From JAIEPX01 sp963725255 (GTDB lineage: Bacteria > Pseudomonadota > Gammaproteobacteria > JAIEPX01), in NCBI GenBank assembly GCA_963725255.1, contig CAVRXV010000011.1:163348-227347 (forward strand): a DNA stretch of 64,000 nucleotides. Reading direction: 5' to 3'. The translations under genes and the position numbers were made by a program. The first letter of the stretch is position 1; every line of letters begins with the position of its first letter. The notes beneath the pieces are model-generated. The model saw nothing but the letters and a program-made list of their open reading frames with translations, did not search any database and had not been told where the DNA came from. This document shows positions 43,473 through 53,602 of this stretch, in pieces.

Positions 43473-44534
43473 TTATGCGAGTCGAGAGTGAGCAAACTTG
43501 ATTGCGTTATGGAGCTTTTCCTTTAGCACTTCTTTGGGTGGCAATGCGGTAAGATACTCAGCTACGTGAATCCCAGAACGATCAAGTTCTAACAATTCAA
43601 TTTGTTCATTTTTCTTGCCTGCACAAAGAATGAGTCCAATTGGTGATTCTTCTCCATCCTGTCTTTCATATATATCCAGCCAACGAAGGTAAAGCTCCAT
43701 TTGCCCTTTGTGTTCGGGTTTGAAGTCCCCCAACTTTAGGTCAATCACGACAATTCTCTTAAGAACCCGATGAAAAAAGAGAAGGTCTATATGAAAATCC
43801 TCATCATCTATCGTAATGCGTTTCTGCCTAGCTAGAAAACTGAACCCTCCACCTAGCTCTAACAGAAACTGTTCAATTTCACGCATGATGGCATCTTCAA
43901 GATCTTTTTCGAGATAACGATCATTAAGATTCAGAAATTCTAGTACGTAAGGATCCTTGAAAACAAGATTTGGTGTAAGCTCATCACCTGTACGCAATGC
44001 ATCCAGTTCAGCTCGTACTACTAGATCAGGTTTTTTGGAAAGTGCTGTTCGCTCATAAAGCATCGACTCTACTTTCTTTCGTAACATCCGCACATTCCAT
44101 TTCTCTATTCGACACATCTGAGCATAAAAGTCTCGCTTTATCTCATCTTTGATAGGTATTAATACAAGAAAATGTGACCAGCTCAATTGTCGTGATAGCG
44201 TAACGACAATTTCTTGATCACGGAAAAGTTCGCTAAACTGTATCATTCGATGTAAATTTTTATCCGCAAACCCATTGCCATATTCTAGCGCCAATTGTCG
44301 TGACAGTGTCACGACAATTGACCGGCCGTATTCAGCTCTTTCTTCTAATAAAATCTCACGACGGATACGATCTCCCACCTGCCAATATAGTAAAACGAGA
44401 CTAGCATTGATCACAGTCGCAAGAGACTGGCGTGATTTATCTATAATATTTTTTATATCGCCGAGTAAACCCAAGGTTAATTTGGAGTTTTTAAACGTAT
44501 TTTGATTTTTAACAACTTCTCGCTTAGATGCCAT
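43473..44534 (-). CDS. DUF1016 / YhcG-family PD-(D/E)xK nuclease-like protein
   Basis: A 353-residue protein. The N-terminal DUF1016_N domain has LLYWQVGDRIRREIL, RAEYGRSIVVTLSRQL and NLHRMIQFSELFRDQEIVVT, then LSWSHFLVLIPI. The C-terminal nuclease-like domain contains FHIDLLFFHRVLKRIVVIDL, giving the D...(D/E)xK pattern, and IGLILCAGKKNE. The family occurs beside restriction-modification and defence genes. GGAG stands six bases before the ATG. A good promoter precedes it. Confidence 0.9.
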   Translation of the reverse strand: MASKREVVKNQNTFKNSKLTLGLLGDIKNIIDKSRQSLATVINASLVLLYWQVGDRIRREILLEERAEYGRSIVVTLSRQLALEYGNGFADKNLHRMIQFSELFRDQEIVVTLSRQLSWSHFLVLIPIKDEIKRDFYAQMCRIEKWNVRMLRKKVESMLYERTALSKKPDLVVRAELDALRTGDELTPNLVFKDPYVLEFLNLNDRYLEKDLEDAIMREIEQFLLELGGGFSFLARQKRITIDDEDFHIDLLFFHRVLKRIVVIDLKLGDFKPEHKGQMELYLRWLDIYERQDGEESPIGLILCAGKKNEQIELLELDRSGIHVAEYLTALPPKEVLKEKLHNAIKFAHSRLA

Positions 44535-44584
44535 GGGGAGCTCCTTCTATAAAATTTTTTAGATTACGAGGTCATAATGAGAAC

Positions 44585-44612
44585 ATTATATCCTTTTGAA
44601 CTAATTTGTCAA
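44585..44612 (-). promoter_or_regulatory. Promoter of the DUF1016 gene
   Basis: On the minus strand TTGACA (44607-44612), 16-bp spacer, TATAAT (44585-44590), about 50 bp upstream of the start codon. The rest of the 317-bp gap to the FRG gene shows nothing recognisable. Confidence 0.6.
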
Positions 44613-44851
44613 TATATTGTATGGGTATAATGGCACCGCATGTCTCAAGCAATTATGAACGATCTCTGAAACGATTGAACCTAAGAGACTTGCACAATAT
44701 CTTGCAGTATATCGGTTTGATCTTTTATGACTTGACCTATTTTTGTATTCTATGATCTATATGGATGAAGACTGATGAAATTATCGTAATGGTGGATTCA
44801 AATTTGTATACCTAATCCCCATCATGATTCTTTCGAGGAATAATCATTGAG

Positions 44852-45913
44852 CTATTTCATGAATACAGGTTTTATATATTGCCCAACATTATCATAAATC
44901 GGCATATATATGTGCTTTTTATACTCCATAGTGTTCAATAATTTTTTCAAATCATCTACTCGTTCAGCCTTTAAGATTATTTTTTCTAAAATCCCATCGA
45001 AGCTGTTCAAATAGTAAAGAATATATTTTTCTAATGTCGGCCATTCGCCTTCAAATAGGTAATAGTCATCAAAGTGAGAGATTTCTATGAAGAGACCTTT
45101 TTGCAAGGTTAGAAACTTAAGACCTTTTTGGATTATTTTGTCATGTACTTGCAGAAAATTATAAATATTTCTCTTATTTAAACGCCAAACACAAATATCT
45201 TTTTTTTGTTGTCTGTCGTGTCCAATAGTTGCAAATAGCGAGGCAACTAGTGGATCACTAGTCCAATCTAATAACCTGGCTGGAACACCATGATGTCTAG
45301 AAAGTGAATGTTCAGTGATATTTAACAAATTGAAGTAATTGAAAAAATTACCGCCGAAAGTACGTTCGGTGTCTTGCTCATGTAAAGTAAATTTCATAGA
45401 TTCATTAATTGGTTTATTTGTTACCAAATCAACAAGCTTGCTGCTTTCATCAACCATCAAATATTTTTTTATGTAAAAATCTATGTTCGATGTAAGATAC
45501 CAGAAATTAAAGTCTCCAGCATTAAGTGAAGGAACGTCTAAAACCGCTTTATTCGACTCAAATAGGAATTGTTGCACCATGTATGACTCAAGAATATTCA
45601 AAAGTATTATGTCATTAAGCCTTCGCAGATATTGCTTATTTATTTTATGGCGTTCCGGAAATGCATCAAAAACTGTATCGACTCTATTTTCTAGTAAATT
45701 TGGCCCATCTTTTAAAACAATATTTTTCAAATAGCCATCTATCTCTTCTATTTTGAAGTTTCTAACGATAGTTGGCAATAGAGGATAAGAAGAATCACTA
45801 TGCCCCCGATAAATCCAATCACAGCTGTATTCCTTATTAAATCTATTTTTAATTGTGATATCATTTAAAAATTCGTAAGGATCGCTGTACTCAGTGACTT
45901 TTAAACTTTCCAT
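44852..45913 (-). CDS. FRG-domain protein
   Basis: A 353-residue protein whose N-terminal part has the FRG motif WIYRGHSDSSYPLLPTIVR (residues about 33-51), followed after a variable helical region by HGVPARLLDWTSDPLVASLF. FRG domains (named for the F/Y-R-G core) are found in many defence-associated and phage-related proteins; biochemical function is poorly known. AGGAG lies five bases before the ATG. Confidence 0.8.
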   Translation of the reverse strand: MESLKVTEYSDPYEFLNDITIKNRFNKEYSCDWIYRGHSDSSYPLLPTIVRNFKIEEIDGYLKNIVLKDGPNLLENRVDTVFDAFPERHKINKQYLRRLNDIILLNILESYMVQQFLFESNKAVLDVPSLNAGDFNFWYLTSNIDFYIKKYLMVDESSKLVDLVTNKPINESMKFTLHEQDTERTFGGNFFNYFNLLNITEHSLSRHHGVPARLLDWTSDPLVASLFATIGHDRQQKKDICVWRLNKRNIYNFLQVHDKIIQKGLKFLTLQKGLFIEISHFDDYYLFEGEWPTLEKYILYYLNSFDGILEKIILKAERVDDLKKLLNTMEYKKHIYMPIYDNVGQYIKPVFMK

Positions 45914-46169
45914 GGAAGCTCCTGAAATTAATTAGTCCCTTTGCCAATTATAGCATATAGCCACTTGGTCAGGTTTTCTTGCCTATTGAAAATAGAGAAG
46001 CGTCGAAGAAGTCAGATCTATTATCAACTCTTTTTATTAACACTCTAACTAAAAACACAAGTGCGAATAAATAATAATCGTTTACACAGATTATTTAGTC
46101 AATAAAAGTAGACTCTATGTTAAACAGATGCAATATGAAAAAGCGTTGATATTAGCTCTTCCCTCTTAG

Positions 46170-46345
46170 AAACTTAGACACAGTAATTATCCATTAGTTT
46201 TTATCAATTTAAACGTGGAATGATTTTTTCCAATTCTATATATCGTGTCCAATAATAACAAGATAATGATATTAAGCTATTATTCAGCGCTATTTTAATG
46301 AGAAATAATATCGAATTTTCAAAAAATCTAACAGCTCAAGATACG
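46170..46345. mobile_element. MITE family, copy 3 (left end lost or diverged)
   Basis: The right two thirds match copy 2: a stretch around cgtgtccaataataacaag, then gataatgatattaagctatt, and the terminal ctaacagctcaagatacg (46328-46345). No convincing left terminal repeat is found. It lies in the 583-bp gap between the FRG gene and the ankyrin gene; the part 45914-46170 holds nothing I can identify. Confidence 0.55.
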
Positions 46346-46358
46346 ACGACATTTACCT

Positions 46359-46481
46359 TTATTCTTGATTTTCACGCGATAATGAATGAGGCGGTAAACA
46401 ATACGGTGAATCTCCTGAATGAATTCCTGCTTGTTCAATATACTCGATGATTCCGCTAAGAAAAATATTTTTTCTATCACA
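46359..46481 (-). pseudogene. carB ghost fragment
   Basis: The minus strand reads CDRKNIFLSGIIEYIEQAGI, then HSGDSPYCLPPHSLSRENQE and a stop, against CDGKNIFLGGIMEHIEQAGI, HSGDSACCLPPHSLSNEVQE in the intact carB (around 50060-50165). It is in the same orientation as carB and directly follows a MITE copy, as the real carB 3' end follows another MITE copy. Confidence 0.75.
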
Positions 46482-46496
46482 TTTTGTAGTCACCAG

Positions 46497-48866
46497 CTAG
46501 ATAGATGGAGAGCTACCTACTACTAAATTAAGATCTACGACCGGAGCGGGTGGAGGAGGCGTAGCAAACGGATCAACAATTTCTGTAAAAAACTCACTCT
46601 TTGAGTTGACAGCTTGAGCTTTTAGTGAACGACACCTAATAGCAAATATTATTTCTCTCTCTGGTTCTGCTAAACTTTCCAGTAAAACTCGTTCGAGATT
46701 AGAAAATTCAAAAAGGCCATAGAGATAGTCTCTTCTTAATACAGATGGGCATCGTCTAGTATCCAAAGTCAAAGTAATTGTACCGTCTCTAAAGCATTTA
46801 AATAATTCGCGTCTGGCTGGTTCAACTAGCACAGGATTTGAAGAACGACTTGCAGTTGCAATACCGTCCTTTTCATCTCCATCAATCTGACCTGCTACAG
46901 CAAGCAAATACCGTTCTAAAGCTACCCAAGGGGGACATCTACCGTCTATGACATCGCTAAAAAACTTTTCTGATAACGGTCGATATGGTGATTCGACGAA
47001 ATCGGTATCAAATTTATTCACATAAGACGGCAGCGCCACAGTAGCATTTAGACTATCTAATAGATGAACGCCATCAAATAATGTGCGTGACTTATAAACC
47101 CCAAATAAATAGCTTGGTTCGTACACCCCATCAATTTTAAATAATTTTCCAGAATATCTTTGGGTAGAGCTCAGAACAAATGCATTATGGAAAGCACTAT
47201 GTGCAGCATGATATCCTGCAGCCCCAATACCGTGTTGAATAATTACATCCTCACGTGATGGTATAATTGGTAAGGATGCGCCAAAGAGATGAATATATGT
47301 ATGAAACAGCAATAAGACTCTTCTTGCATGGTGCTCTGCGATCTTTTCTTTTAAAGCTGAATTTGAAATTATCTGATTATATCCCTCAGTAGATGTATCC
47401 ACATATGGAACATTTAAATCTGGGCATACTTCTTTAGTGTCAATAGCGAAAGTTACATTACTCTCGAAAGGACTGAGTGGACGTTTCGAAATTTTCTGAA
47501 AGAAAAAACGCATAGGGGCATTATTCGGCCCTCCTATTTGTAAGGGTTGTGGAGGTGGCACTTGTTGTAGGAAATCTGCAATAGTATCTTTAGCAACTGG
47601 CTTTTTCTTATTCTCGCTCAATTTATAGTATAATCCATCGCCTAACATGGAAATCGTAGTACCTAATTGATTTTGTGTCGTGAAAATATTAGGTTGGTTT
47701 ACATTGAGAAATTTTATCAATTGATCAAATGCTAGAAAGAATTCTCTATCCAGTGTTTTTCCCAGAACTAAGTAAAATTGAAATAATACATGAAGCGGTG
47801 TATTTCCCAGGTCATCAGTAGTTGTCACTAATTGAGGGTTCTGATTTAGCTTAAGCATGAGGGCTCGCAAATCTCCTACGGCAGCTAATTGTAAAATTGG
47901 CCACTTTTGAAAAATCAGCTCTGCAGCTACACTTAGAAGCGTTTTATCCTTAAGTTCAACTAAAAGCTTAAACGGGGGTATTTGATCCCGATTTCTTAAA
48001 AAAATAAGTTCCGGAACCAGCTTGAGCATTTCTTCAAATGATTTAGAAAATACTTGGTCTTTCTTCACGCCACCATTTTTAATTCCAAATTCTAAAATTA
48101 TGTGAAGAACATTATTACCAAGCGAATCTGTATATCGAACATTAGCACCTCGACCCACTAGTAGTTTTAAACAAGCAAGATGACTACCAGCTGCAGCAAG
48201 TAATAATGGTGTTTGTTTAACTTCGGAAGTACATACCAATTTTGAATTAGTGGCATTGGCGAACGTTTGAAGATAATCTAGATTACCACAAGCAGCAGCT
48301 ATATGGATAGGCGCGAATTCTCCTGAAGATCGAATCGAATCTAAATCTGCTTGAATTCTTCCGAAGAACTTCAGAATAACTCTAACAGTTACTACATCTG
48401 AATCTCGAGCTGCTAATAATAATAACTTTTCATCATATTTTTTGACTTTAGCTTCATCCAATTTATCCTTTGGAATTTTATTTAATAGTCGCTCTACGTC
48501 AAGGTGGAATAAAACAGCGTAATCTAAAGCATTTCGCCCATCTACATCTGGATCTAAAGAGTCCGCACCTCTATCAATAAGATCTAAAGCAAGATCAAGA
48601 CGTCGGTTGCATACCGCTACATGAAGTGGCGTTTGCCCTTGTGCATTACGCTCGTCTAACCTACCCAGGCCACGAATAAGTAATGCGACAACTCGATTAA
48701 TAGTACCTTTTGCTGCAGCAGTATGAATTGGATAGTCTCCAAAGCATGTTCTTCCTTGTCCCACCCCATATTTTTGGTATATATCTATCACTTTATTAAA
48801 TACTGCATCATCGGGTTGAGTTATTGCAGAATGGAGTGGAGTTTCATGAGCTTGCATTTCGTCCAC
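46497..48866 (-). CDS. Ankyrin-repeat protein, effector candidate, 789 aa
   Basis: Residues 1-390 contain a run of ankyrin repeats: ETPLHSAI, DYPIHTAAAKG, QTPLHVAVCNRRLDLALDLI, APIHIAAACGNLDYLQ, QTPLLLAAAGSHLACLKLLV and NTPLHVLF. The C-terminal 400 residues are an unknown domain. Ankyrin proteins of this build are common secreted host-interaction proteins in Legionella, Coxiella and relatives (inference here). GTG at 48866 or ATG at 48857 could be the start, with no strong ribosome binding site. The frame stays open upstream to the edge of a MITE, where a TGA in the terminal repeat closes it, so the N-terminus may have been trimmed by the insertion. Confidence 0.75.
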   Translation of the reverse strand: MDEMQAHETPLHSAITQPDDAVFNKVIDIYQKYGVGQGRTCFGDYPIHTAAAKGTINRVVALLIRGLGRLDERNAQGQTPLHVAVCNRRLDLALDLIDRGADSLDPDVDGRNALDYAVLFHLDVERLLNKIPKDKLDEAKVKKYDEKLLLLAARDSDVVTVRVILKFFGRIQADLDSIRSSGEFAPIHIAAACGNLDYLQTFANATNSKLVCTSEVKQTPLLLAAAGSHLACLKLLVGRGANVRYTDSLGNNVLHIILEFGIKNGGVKKDQVFSKSFEEMLKLVPELIFLRNRDQIPPFKLLVELKDKTLLSVAAELIFQKWPILQLAAVGDLRALMLKLNQNPQLVTTTDDLGNTPLHVLFQFYLVLGKTLDREFFLAFDQLIKFLNVNQPNIFTTQNQLGTTISMLGDGLYYKLSENKKKPVAKDTIADFLQQVPPPQPLQIGGPNNAPMRFFFQKISKRPLSPFESNVTFAIDTKEVCPDLNVPYVDTSTEGYNQIISNSALKEKIAEHHARRVLLLFHTYIHLFGASLPIIPSREDVIIQHGIGAAGYHAAHSAFHNAFVLSSTQRYSGKLFKIDGVYEPSYLFGVYKSRTLFDGVHLLDSLNATVALPSYVNKFDTDFVESPYRPLSEKFFSDVIDGRCPPWVALERYLLAVAGQIDGDEKDGIATASRSSNPVLVEPARRELFKCFRDGTITLTLDTRRCPSVLRRDYLYGLFEFSNLERVLLESLAEPEREIIFAIRCRSLKAQAVNSKSEFFTEIVDPFATPPPPAPVVDLNLVVGSSPSI

Positions 48867-48917
48867 ATGACACAGAGCTCTAGCAAATGGTATTGATGCT
48901 GCAGCGGGTCGTGTCGT

Positions 48918-49136
48918 CGTATCTCAAGTTGTTAGTTGTTTCGCAGATTCAATATTGTTTCAACACAAATTGAGAGAAAAGACCCAGTAGTTTTACCAAT
49001 TTCATGCTGAATGCTTTTTGCCTACACTTTATTTCGTGTTCAATAACATCAAGATAATGATATCAAGCTATTATTAAGCACTATTTTATTGAGAAATAAC
49101 ATCGATTTTTCAAAACATCTAACAACTCAAGATACG
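48918..49136. mobile_element. MITE family, copy 2 (219 bp)
   Basis: Left end cgtatctcaagttgttag (48918-48935), right end ctaacaactcaagatacg (49119-49136). The interior is AT-rich with no coding capacity. It sits between the ankyrin gene's 5' end and the carB 3' end. Confidence 0.75.
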
Positions 49137-49228
49137 ACACCATTCATTAATCCGACACCATTAATCATTGAGGACGACTATTTCTCGAGTTATTAGCTGA
49201 AACAGTGCGTGTTTTGAATAGAAAAAAA

Positions 49229-52200
49229 TTAATCCAGTACGCGGATAACACCATGCAAATCCTGTATTCGCGTGATCGATTGTCGCGGGTCATATTGCAG
49301 CGAAGCCGAAGCAGCTTTCCCACCTTCTAAAGTCGTAAAATAACAGACTTTTCGAGCTACTGCGTTACTTCGAATCGTATACGAATCTCCGTAAGCCTGC
49401 TGACCTTCAGTCGTATTAATGATCATGGCAATTTCATTATTTTTGATCAGATCCACAATATTAGGACGGCCCTCGGTGACTTTATTCACTATTTGATGAG
49501 GCACACCCGCTTTGGCTAATACAGCAGCCGTTCCGCGTGTAGCAATAATATCAAAGCCCATCGCGCATAAATATCGAGAGACATCAACGGCTCTCGGCTT
49601 ATCGGCGTTGCGCACGCTGATGAAGGCCAAACCATGAGTTGGCATCGTAATGCCAGCACCAAGCAAACCTTTTGCAAAGGCTTCTTCAAATGAGGAACCA
49701 ATTCCCATCACTTCACCTGTTGATTTCATTTCAGGACCCAACATGGGATCGACACCAGGAAATTTCGCAAATGGGAACACTGGAAATTTGACACAATAAT
49801 GACTAGGACGAATCGCATCAGTAAATCCTTGATCAATCAAACTCATTCCTATCATGCATTTGGCTGCAATTTTTGCTAAGGGAACGCCCGTTGCTTTTGC
49901 AACAAAAGGAACTGTACGAGATGCTCTTGGATTCACTTCCAACACATAAATACTTTCACCTCGAATGGCAAATTGCGCATTCATCAATCCAACCACACCT
50001 AATTCAAAAGCAATATTTTTCATTATCTCCACTAATTTTTCTTGTACTTCATTTGACAAAGAATGCGGTGGTAAACAACATGCTGAATCACCAGAATGAA
50101 TTCCAGCTTGTTCGATGTGTTCCATAATTCCGCCTAGAAAAATATTTTTTCCATCGCACACAATATCAACATCGACTTCAATCGCGTCATCAACAAAATG
50201 ATCGAGAAGCAAAGGAGATTCAGGAGTCACTTCAGCAGACTCGTGCATATAACGCTGTAATTCTTTTTCGTTATAGACCACTTCCATCGCACGTCCACCA
50301 AGCACATACGAAGGTCGTACAACTAAAGGATAAGCAAAAACATTGGCTAATCGTAATCCTTCTTCAATAGATCGTACCGTTCCATTGGGTGGTTGTAAAA
50401 TTCCTAATTTTTGAACTAATTGTGCAAAACGTTCGCGACTTTCTGCGCGATCAATCGCATCTGGTGTAGTTCCAATAATAGGCACTCCAGCATCTTCTAG
50501 TGCTTTAGATAATTTCAATGGTGTTTGTCCACCGAATTGAACAATTACTCCTTTTGGTTTTTCTATTGCAACAATATTCAGTACATCTTCCAATGTTAAT
50601 GATTCAAAATATAAACGATCCGAAATATCATAATCAGTTGAAACTGTTTCAGGATTACAATTGACCATAATCGTTTCATAACCCGCTTCTCGCATCGCTA
50701 ATGCAGCATGAACACAACAATAATCAAATTCAATTCCTTGACCAATTCGATTAGGCCCACCACCTAATATCATTATTTTTTCGCGTTGAGTCGGTTGAGA
50801 TTCACACTCTTTCTCGTATGTTGAATAAAGATAGGCGGTATTGGTTGAAAATTCTGCAGCGCAGGTATCAACTCGTTTATAAACCGGCGTAATTCCCATC
50901 GCTAATCGATGTTTTCGAACTTCTTGCTCACTCACTCCCATCAAATGGGCCAAACGTGCATCTGCAAAACCTTTACGCTTAATTTGCCATAAAGTATCGG
51001 CATTGAGTTCAGCTAAATTCATATTTGAAATACTGTGTTCGAATTGAATTAATTCTTCGATTTGCGCTAAAAACCATAGGTCAATGTGTGTAATTAAATT
51101 AATTTCTTCTCGACTCATCCCAAATCGAAAAGCATCAGCGACATACCACAAACGATCCCAACTTGCGCTACGCATTTCTCTGCAGAGAATATCTCTACAG
51201 TCTTCATTCGCCAAATCGACAACACTTTCTAATCCGAATTTTCCTACTTCTAAACCCCGAATGGCTTTTTGAAAAGATTCTTGGAAAGTACGACCAAACG
51301 CCATCACTTCACCGACTGATTTCATTTGTGTCGTTAATCGAGCATCAGCACCACTGGAAATTTTTCAAAATTAAATCGTGGGATTTTTGTTACAACATAA
51401 TCAATGCTAGGTTCAAATGAAGCGGGAGTTTTTCCACCTGTAATTTCATTGGCTAATTCATCTAAGGTATATCCAATCGCTAATTTTGTGGCAACTCTTG
51501 CAATCGGAAAACCGGTTGCTTTAGAAGCTAAGGCAGAAGAACGAGAAACACGAGGATTCATTTCAATAACGACCATTCGACCAGTCTTAGGATCAACGCC
51601 AAATTGAACATTAGATCCGCCCGTATCAACACCAATTTCTCGCAATACTGCAATCGACGCATCACGCATTCGTTGATATTCTTTATCCGTTAATGTTTGT
51701 GCTGGTGCAACCGTAATGGAATCACCCGTATGAATTCCCATCGGATCAAAATTTTCAATTGAACAGATAATAATGCAATTATCTTTATGATCACGCACAA
51801 CTTCCATTTCATATTCTTTCCATCCGATAATGGATTCATCTAACAATAATTCGATGGTCGGAGATAAATCGAGCCCTCGCTCACAAATTTCAATAAATTC
51901 TTCACGATTGTATGCAATTCCACCACCACAACCGCCCATCGTAAATGAAGGCCGAATAATAATAGGAAAACCAATTTCGTCCAGAATTTCAAGTGCTTCT
52001 TCTAAACTATGCGCCAATCTTGAATACGGCATTTCTAGGCCAATTTTCGTCATAGCATCGCGAAATAACTCTCTATCTTCTGCTTTATCAATCGCATCAC
52101 GCGAAGCCCCAATCATTTCTACATTGAATTTTTCTAAAATGCCTTCTCGTGCTAAATCTAATGCAACATTCAATGCAGTTTGACCACCCATGGTGGGTAA

Positions 52201-52458
52201 AATAGCATCTGGTCTTTCTCTTTCAATAATTTTCGCGATCACTTCCCAATTCATAGGTTCAATGTAGGTAACATCAGCTATCTCTGGATCAGTCATGATC
52301 GTTGCAGGATTCGAATTCACTAAAATAACACGGTAACCTTCTTCTCGAAGTGCTTTACACGCTTGAGTACCCGAGTAATCAAATTCGCATGCTTGTCCAA
52401 TCACAATGGGACCAGCACCTAATAATAAAACGGATTTAAGATCATTTCTTTTTGGCAT
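49229..52458 (-). CDS. carB: Carbamoyl-phosphate synthase large subunit, with one apparent frameshift
   Basis: About 1075 codons in two frames. The first (51334-52458) begins MPKRNDLKSVLLLGAGPIVI and holds the first ATP-grasp half (GGCGGGIAYN, EMNPRVSRSSALASKATG), ending in KIPRFNFEKFP. The second (to 49229) resumes with GADARLTTQMKSVGEVMAFG and holds the second ATP-grasp domain (GGPNRIGQGIEFDYCCVHAA, EVNPRASRTVPFVAKATG) and the C-terminal allosteric domain. One base appears to be missing near 51350; all else is intact, including active-site motifs. CarB makes carbamoyl phosphate for arginine and pyrimidines. It overlaps carA by 17 bp. Confidence 0.9.
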
Positions 52459-53590
52459 GACGAATCAACTCAATAAATTCTGCAAAACTGGCACACAAAT
52501 CATGCGGACCAGGACTAGCTTCTGGATGCCCTTGATACGCAAAGGCTGGATATTTTTTATGACGAAGTCCTTGCGGTGTTCCATCAAACATCGAGGTTGC
52601 TGTAATTTCCAGTTCAGAGGGTAAATCACGTTCAGATACTGCAAATCCATGATTTTGACTTGTAATCACAACAGAATTATCACCATGATGGCGTACAGGA
52701 TGATTAGCACCGTGATGACCAAATTTCATTTTTTCTGTTTTACCACCACAGGCAAGCGCCAATAATTGAAAACCTAAACAAATTCCAAAAATGGGAATAT
52801 TCGTCGTCAACAATTCTCGAATTGCGTTAATGGCATAATCACATGCAGCAGGATCACCAGGACCGTTAGAAAAAAATATTCCATCGGGTTTTAATTCTAG
52901 TACTTTTTTTGCTGGTGTCGTTGCAGGGACAACCATTAAATGACATCCTTGATCGACAAGTAATCGTAATATAGTGTGTTTAACACCGTAATCATAAACA
53001 ACTACATGATAAGGACAATCTGTTTTCTCTCTTTTTTGATAACCTGTTGGCCACAACCAACTACCTTCACACCATTCGTAAATTTCAGAGGTCGTGACTT
53101 CCTTTGCCAAATCCAGTCCATTTAAACCCGTAAATTCTCGTGCGACAGAAATCGCTTCTTGCTCATTAATTGAAGCTCCTGCCATTAAACAACCATGTTG
53201 CGCACCACGATCACGCAAAATACGCGTAAGTTGACGCGTATCAATATCTGAAATTCCAATAATATTGTTTTCACGCAAATACTCATCGAGAGAACCCTCT
53301 GATCGCCAGTTGCTTGGAATTAAAGATAAATCGCGAATAATAAGACCCGCTAAATATAATTTCGATGATTCACTATCTTCAGAATTAACACCTACATTAC
53401 CAATATGGGGACATGTTAATGTAACAATTTGGCGAGCATAAGAAGGATCTGTAATAATTTCTTGATAACCCGTCATAGACGTATTAAAAACAACTTCCCC
53501 AACTGAAAATCCTTCAGCTCCAATAGAAGTACCCCAAAAAAGTGTACCATCAGAAAGCGCTAATACAGCGGGTGTTTTTTTAAATTTCAT
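52442..53590 (-). CDS. carA: Carbamoyl-phosphate synthase small subunit
   Basis: A 382-residue glutamine amidotransferase subunit. The N-terminal domain starts FKKTPAVLALSDGTLFWGTS; the class I amidotransferase domain has the catalytic Cys in FGICLGFQLLALA and the His/Glu pair in YQGHPEASPGP. It supplies ammonia to CarB. The residue after ICLG is Phe rather than the usual His, not a catalytic position. ATG at 53590 is chosen; a TTG four codons upstream is less likely. It begins 12 bp downstream of the dnaJ stop. Confidence 0.94.
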   Translation of the reverse strand: MKFKKTPAVLALSDGTLFWGTSIGAEGFSVGEVVFNTSMTGYQEIITDPSYARQIVTLTCPHIGNVGVNSEDSESSKLYLAGLIIRDLSLIPSNWRSEGSLDEYLRENNIIGISDIDTRQLTRILRDRGAQHGCLMAGASINEQEAISVAREFTGLNGLDLAKEVTTSEIYEWCEGSWLWPTGYQKREKTDCPYHVVVYDYGVKHTILRLLVDQGCHLMVVPATTPAKKVLELKPDGIFFSNGPGDPAACDYAINAIRELLTTNIPIFGICLGFQLLALACGGKTEKMKFGHHGANHPVRHHGDNSVVITSQNHGFAVSERDLPSELEITATSMFDGTPQGLRHKKYPAFAYQGHPEASPGPHDLCASFAEFIELIRHAKKK

Positions 53591-53602
53591 TACATTGCTC
53601 AA

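Noticed and set aside
44186..44318. Two similar palindromes inside the DUF1016 gene (around 44186 and 44292), like in-frame palindromic elements
   Set aside because: They encode the peptide IVVTLSRQL twice, which is a normal repeated motif of the YhcG/DUF1016 family; the palindrome follows from the codons.
52790..52860. CarA motif GICLGF instead of GICLGH as a sign of a dead amidotransferase
   Set aside because: The catalytic Cys and the His/Glu pair (QGHPEASPGP) are intact, and the position is not catalytic.
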